A stretch of 64,000 bases of DNA from positions 22,501 to 86,500 of the forward strand of contig CAJNDS010002252.1 in NCBI GenBank assembly GCA_905221605.1, written 5' to 3'. The notes under the pieces were generated by a model. It ran no database searches and was not told the DNA's origin. It saw nothing but the letters and a program-made list of their open reading frames with translations. The DNA comes from Symbiodinium natans. Taxonomy: Eukaryota; Sar; Dinophyceae; Suessiales; Symbiodiniaceae. The position numbers were made by a program, and so were the translations under genes. This document shows positions 63,525 to 64,000 of the stretch, one piece after another. Position 1 is the first letter of the stretch. Each line of letters opens with the position of its first letter.

Positions 63525-63917
63525 GACTTATTGCCTTTTTTTGCGGTTTGTAGGGTTTAGGGTTTAGGGTTTAGGGCTATGACCCAGAGTAGGTAGGCCC
63601 TGATTATCGTCGTTAGGGTTTAGGTTCCCTTACAAGCCCCTTTCAACCAAAAGACGGTACCCGGCGCTTAAGATTGGAGTGGAGAGTTTACGGGTTTACA
63701 GGCTAGTTGCGGCTCAGGCCTTTGGATAAAATTCCCAAACCCTGAACCTTAAACCTTCAACCCTGTAACCTTAATCCTAAACCCTACATCCTAGACCCTA
63801 AATCCTGAACCCTGTAACCTTAACCCTAACCCCTACATCCTAAACCCTAAAACCTAAACCCTAAACCTTCATCCTCAACCCCTAAGCATTAAACTATGAC
63901 AAAGGCTGCAGCTGCAG

Positions 63918-64000
63918 GGAAGCGTCCCCAAACCTTGGCACGCCTTAAGCAAGTTGCCACGGATTGGCACACAGCCTCTGCCAAGATACAGCATGTCTCG
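63918..64000 (+). CDS. Possible further exon at window edge
   Basis: After GCTGCAG a frame stays open to the end: KRPQTLARLKQVATDWHTAS then AKIQHVS. It is preceded by CCCTAAA units, as for other exons, but cannot be placed in a family. Confidence 0.35.

Noticed and set aside
62066-63150. FQGFRVSG and NPKPQTP/GFGVWGL ORFs
   Set aside because: Translations of the CCCTGAAA and CCCCAAA arrays.

Overview
ORGANISM. The window looks like nuclear DNA of a dinoflagellate. The evidence is hundreds of TTTAGGG/CCCTAAA telomere-type units scattered inside the sequence on both strands, tiny GC-rich exons joined across introns with GC, GA or GT donors and AG acceptors, and a Ty1/copia element whose Gag carries a CCCH plus a CCHC zinc finger and whose polyprotein has extra enzymatic modules. 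I do not assign a species.

LAYOUT. 1-1,570: satellites of 62 bp and 42 bp around a CAC/ATC-rich microsatellite. 2.3-10.6 kb: short GC-rich islands among telomere-like arrays; eight consecutive islands (5,923-10,584) join in phase into the first half of a GT27 (polypeptide N-acetylgalactosaminyltransferase-like) catalytic domain. 10.6-48.5 kb: one apparent 38-kb intron, or inserted block. It holds a probable three-exon secreted cysteine-rich gene (12,060-13,421), a phase-compatible four-exon set ending in a membrane segment (14,755-16,069), a two-exon CCCH zinc-finger fragment (22,160-23,264), other exon-like islands, long simple-sequence arrays, segmental duplications, and an 11.1-kb Ty1/copia retrotransposon (32,919-44,015). 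48.5-63.5 kb: the second half of the GT27 gene in about 13 exons, some only 28-36 nt long.

HOW IT FITS TOGETHER. All recognised coding pieces lie on the + strand. Around most exons the telomere-like repeats have a fixed polarity: CCCTAAA upstream, TTTAGGG downstream. Introns therefore tend to be bounded by complementary repeats, and each exon island resembles a fragment capped at both ends by telomere sequence. This suggests two hypotheses: telomerase-healed fragments joined end to end, or intron fold-back that brings weak GC/GA donors close to their acceptors.

RETROELEMENT. It has nearly identical LTRs, a 5-bp CCCTA target duplication, a primer site matching the anticodon arm of initiator tRNA-Met, Gag, an aspartic protease, a decayed C5-methyltransferase-like remnant, a DD35E integrase, a 2-oxoglutarate/Fe(II) dioxygenase-like module, reverse transcriptase, RNase H, and a C-terminal membrane segment with a Cys/His tail. 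This copy is broken: it has several frameshifts and the YVDD region of the reverse transcriptase is missing.

LIMITS. Everything was read by eye without alignment or search. Exon ends are inferred from phase and splice context. Isolated islands of 60-150 nt are weak evidence because GC-rich DNA is often open by chance.
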